Assembly: GCA_038057515.1 (NCBI GenBank)
Contig: JBBUDB010000007.1
Span: forward strand, 1 to 7,472
DNA from: DATJQA01 sp038057515
GTDB taxonomy: Bacteria > Patescibacteriota > Minisyncoccia > UBA6257 > 2-01-FULL-56-20
DNA: 7,472 bases
Reading direction: 5' to 3'
Below, one piece after another: positions 6,175-7,472 of this stretch. The translations under genes were made by a program, and so were the position numbers. The stretch's first letter is position 1, and every line of letters begins with the position of its first letter. The notes under the pieces were generated by a model. That model searched no databases and was not told where the DNA came from. It saw only the letters and a list, made by a program, of their open reading frames with translations.

Positions 6175-6227
6175 ACTATTTTCTTATTCCCTCCGGAGGC
6201 GGGCAGGCGCGCGGATAAGAAAATAGT
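6175..6227. repeat. Second ACTATTTTCTTAT hairpin, enlarged by a GC-rich insert
   Basis: ACTATTTTCTTAT (6175-6187) pairs with ATAAGAAAATAGT (6215-6227), 13 bp perfect. The 27-base interior holds CCTCCGGAGG (6190-6199, itself a palindrome), GGCGGGCAGG and GCGCGC. Compared with the copy at 4188-4217, it looks like the same element with about 17 bases (CCTCCGGAGGCGGGCAG) inserted beside the GCGC centre. It sits only nine bases before the zinc-ribbon start codon and just after the exonuclease gene on the same strand, so it could end one transcript or shape the leader of the next. Confidence 0.65.
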
Positions 6228-6246
6228 ATTGTTAGGCCACTTCCGC

Positions 6247-6300
6247 GCATCTCTGCATCTCTCATTTCTCGCATCTCATATCTTTTATCTCGTGTCTCAT
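6247..6300. repeat. Degenerate GCATCTCT pyrimidine-rich tract
   Basis: GCATCTCT occurs twice in tandem (6247-6262) and again as GCATCTCA (6271-6278), followed by decayed versions such as TATCTTTTATCTCGTGTCTCAT. It lies downstream of the exonuclease stop. On the - strand it is purine-rich (GAGATG units), which would give transcripts Shine-Dalgarno-like GAG runs, though none is followed by a supported gene. It most likely arose as slipped low-complexity DNA. Confidence 0.55.
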
Positions 6301-6312
6301 GTCGCTTATTTA

Positions 6313-7032
6313 TCAGAACGCCAGCAACGTCTCCCATTTTTCATAAAGAGCACGAGTGGCGCGGAGGTCGCCCACGTTGTACTGCGCGATCTCGAGAAAC
6401 TTCTTTTTCTTGAAAAGCGGCCCCACATCGTCGCCGGTCACGCCCGAGGCCTTGGGGCTTTCGATGCCGAAGGCGCGGCACCAAAGGTGCAAACTCCCCT
6501 TCTTGCGGCTCGCGCCGTAGAAGGTGAGTTGCTCCAGAAGATCGATATGAAGCGCATCCGGCTGGTGCTGATAGAGATAACGCCCGCGCATGAGATCCTT
6601 GGACGGCCGGATGCCGTGAATGGCCGAGCGCGCCATAAGAAAAGGCACATCGAACGAGCGACCGTTGAAGGTGATGAACACCTGATAGTGTCGGGCCGCC
6701 TCCCAAAACTTTTTAAGCATCTCCGCCTCGGTCATCGCTTTGAACGTTATCCGCTCTTCTTTGATTTCCGGTACCATAGCGCCCGGCGCCTGGTAGTAAA
6801 CCGCGCCCTCGTTCTTGTAGTAATCGAGCATGCCGATGGCGACGATCTGGCCCGTCAGGGGCGAAAAACCGAGACCGCTTTTGAGGTCGGTCAAGGCCAA
6901 CTGATACTCTTCCTCGTTATCCGCCTCGCGGCGGATCCAGTGAGTTAGATTTTCCTTGGTCGTTTCATCGAGCGAATCCCAATCCTCCCCTATCGTTTCG
7001 ATATCCAAAACAACCTTTTGGGGCGTTGACAT
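6313..7032 (-). CDS. DnaQ-like DEDDy 3'-5' exonuclease (PolB-exonuclease-related)
   Basis: 239 residues from the chosen start. It has an RNase H-like exonuclease fold. ExoI is VLDIET (8-13, D10 and E12). ExoII is TFNGRSFDVPFL (121-132, N123 and D128). HID at 162-164 precedes the last motif, and ExoIII is Y218-NVG-D222, so it is the DEDDy type with all four acidic residues. It should remove nucleotides from single-stranded 3' ends with two metal ions. Overall it resembles the predicted exonucleases related to the PolB proofreading domain; no polymerase is attached, so it acts on its own or in trans. The frame stays open to an ATG at 7152, but I choose the ATG at 7030-7032. The extra 40 residues would read through a palindromic repeat, would overlap rpmA on the other strand, and do not resemble a domain. 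No Shine-Dalgarno precedes either start. DNA versus RNA substrate cannot be decided. Confidence 0.86.
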   Translation of the reverse strand: MSTPQKVVLDIETIGEDWDSLDETTKENLTHWIRREADNEEEYQLALTDLKSGLGFSPLTGQIVAIGMLDYYKNEGAVYYQAPGAMVPEIKEERITFKAMTEAEMLKKFWEAARHYQVFITFNGRSFDVPFLMARSAIHGIRPSKDLMRGRYLYQHQPDALHIDLLEQLTFYGASRKKGSLHLWCRAFGIESPKASGVTGDDVGPLFKKKKFLEIAQYNVGDLRATRALYEKWETLLAF

Positions 7033-7039
7033 TAGGAAC

Positions 7040-7055
7040 AGTATAGCATAGTATA
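7040..7055 (-). promoter_or_regulatory. Possible -10 boxes of the exonuclease gene
   Basis: Read on the - strand, TATACT occurs at 7055-7050 and again at 7045-7040, seven bases before the ATG at 7032. No clear -35 box is seen for either. If the nearer one is used, the mRNA would be almost leaderless, which fits the missing Shine-Dalgarno. Confidence 0.35.
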
Positions 7056-7074
7056 TTTGGGCTAGAGGAATGGC

Positions 7075-7103
7075 ATCCGCCGTCGCTAAAGGCTTTGGCG
7101 GAT
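7075..7103. repeat. ATCCGCC/GGCGGAT inverted repeat between divergent genes
   Basis: ATCCGCC (7075-7081) and GGCGGAT (7097-7103) are perfect inverted arms around GTCGCTAAAGGCTTT. The TCCGCC...TAAAG...GGCGGA layout resembles a short repeat I recall as widespread in Parcubacteria intergenic DNA. It sits in the 111-base gap between the exonuclease and rpmA starts. It is probably a dispersed repeat; an operator role is possible but unsupported. Confidence 0.5.
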
Positions 7104-7122
7104 TGCTCATTTTTTCTAAATT
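7095..7122 (+). promoter_or_regulatory. Weak candidate promoter for rpmA
   Basis: TTGGCG (7095-7100), a 16-base spacer and TAAATT (7117-7122) match the sigma-70 boxes at four of six positions each, 21 bases before the rpmA ATG. The -35 would overlap the inverted repeat. Such weak matches arise by chance, but rpmA must start somewhere in this short gap unless transcription enters from further left. Confidence 0.25.
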
Positions 7123-7143
7123 CATTTCATTTATTAAGAAAAA

Positions 7144-7416
7144 ATGGCACATACTAAAGCAGGAGGCTCAACAAAACTCGGTCGGGATTCCCGCGCCCAG
7201 CGCCTGGGCGTCAAACTCCAAGACGGCCAACCGATCAAAACGAGCCAGATCATCATCCGCCAGCGGGGCACAAAATATCACCCCGGCCTTAACGTCGGCC
7301 GCGGCAGTGACGATACCCTTTTTGCCCTCAAGGATGGCTTGGTGAAGTTCTCGACGAAGATGAAGACGAACTTCGACCGCTCCCGAAACCGGGTTACGGT
7401 TGTGAGCGTAGTTTAA
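7144..7416 (+). CDS. rpmA: Large ribosomal subunit protein bL27
   Basis: 90 residues, full length for bL27. Clear family words are present: MAHTKAGGSTKLGRDSRAQRLGVK at the start, IIIRQRGTKYHPG (36-48), NVGRGSDDTLFAL (50-62) and DGLVKF. The protein sits in the 50S subunit and its flexible N-terminus reaches the peptidyl transferase centre. The N-terminus begins directly MAHTKAGG, without the cleavable leader found in Firmicutes and some others. The usual partner rplU (bL21) is not directly upstream; instead a divergent exonuclease gene lies there. An AT-rich AAGAAAAA precedes the ATG, with no real Shine-Dalgarno. The longer frame from 7070 in another phase is spurious. Confidence 0.97.
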   Translation: MAHTKAGGSTKLGRDSRAQRLGVKLQDGQPIKTSQIIIRQRGTKYHPGLNVGRGSDDTLFALKDGLVKFSTKMKTNFDRSRNRVTVVSVV

Positions 7417-7449
7417 CAACAAAAGAAACACGGATATCGTGCTTCAGAT

Positions 7450-7472
7450 CGGCGACCACTTCGTGGTCGCCG
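7450..7472 (+). terminator. Strong hairpin after rpmA, cut by the window edge
   Basis: CGGCGACCAC (7450-7459) and GTGGTCGCCG (7463-7472) form a perfect 10-bp GC-rich stem with a TTC loop (or CTTCG if the last pair opens), 33 bases past the rpmA stop. It looks like the stem of an intrinsic terminator. The U-run that would confirm it lies beyond the window, so a dispersed repeat remains possible. Confidence 0.65.

Noticed and set aside
6229..6948. 239-codon + strand open frame opposite the exonuclease
   Set aside because: It runs antisense through the conserved DEDDy motifs and has no recognisable domain; it is a shadow of GC-rich codon use.
7033..7152. 40-residue N-terminal extension of the exonuclease
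   Set aside because: It would be encoded by an inverted repeat and would overlap the rpmA start on the other strand; the DIET motif fits well close behind the start at 7032.
1..7472. UGA recoding to glycine (Gracilibacteria/SR1 code)
   Set aside because: The M23, exonuclease and zinc-ribbon genes end naturally at TGA, and no gene needs an in-frame TGA.

Overview
The window looks like chromosomal DNA from a member of the Candidate Phyla Radiation (Patescibacteria, Parcubacteria-like). The evidence is indirect. Housekeeping genes are compact and tightly packed. A large cysteine-rich protein resembles a family I associate with these genomes. Several short palindromic sequences of types I recall from CPR intergenic DNA are present. 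UGA, UAA and UAG are all used as stops, so nothing points to the UGA-glycine code of Gracilibacteria/SR1. No 16S rRNA is present, so the taxonomy is an inference.

Left part (1-4077, + strand): four genes head to tail. They are the 3' end of glutamyl-tRNA synthetase (gltX), an exported M23 murein peptidase with a long coiled coil, a MurC-type UDP-N-acetylmuramate ligase, and a small RecB/Cas4-like PD-(D/E)XK nuclease. gltX and the peptidase overlap by one base (TAATG). The peptidase-murC gap holds a hairpin and a good Shine-Dalgarno placed in front of an ATG-TAA start-stop, 5 bases before the murC ATG. The operon joins wall precursor synthesis (MurC) with wall remodelling (M23). The nuclease is the outlier.

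Middle (4078-4497): no long gene. It holds a dispersed palindrome, a degenerate second copy of the nuclease gene's last 15 codons, a perfect 30-bp palindrome where the two strands converge, a 53-codon membrane protein gene on the - strand, and an AT-rich stretch.

Right part (4498-7032, - strand): a 555-residue protein with an eight-cysteine zinc-ribbon module repeated at both ends at identical spacing around a Cys/aromatic-rich core, then a DnaQ-like DEDDy 3'-5' exonuclease. Between them lie a second copy of the ACTATTTTCTTAT hairpin, enlarged by a GC-rich insert, and a degenerate GCATCTCT tract. Divergent from the exonuclease is rpmA (ribosomal protein bL27, +), followed by a strong hairpin that runs to the window edge.

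The most promising items are the duplicated zinc-ribbon protein, the start-stop leader of murC, and the relic nuclease tail next to a dispersed repeat.
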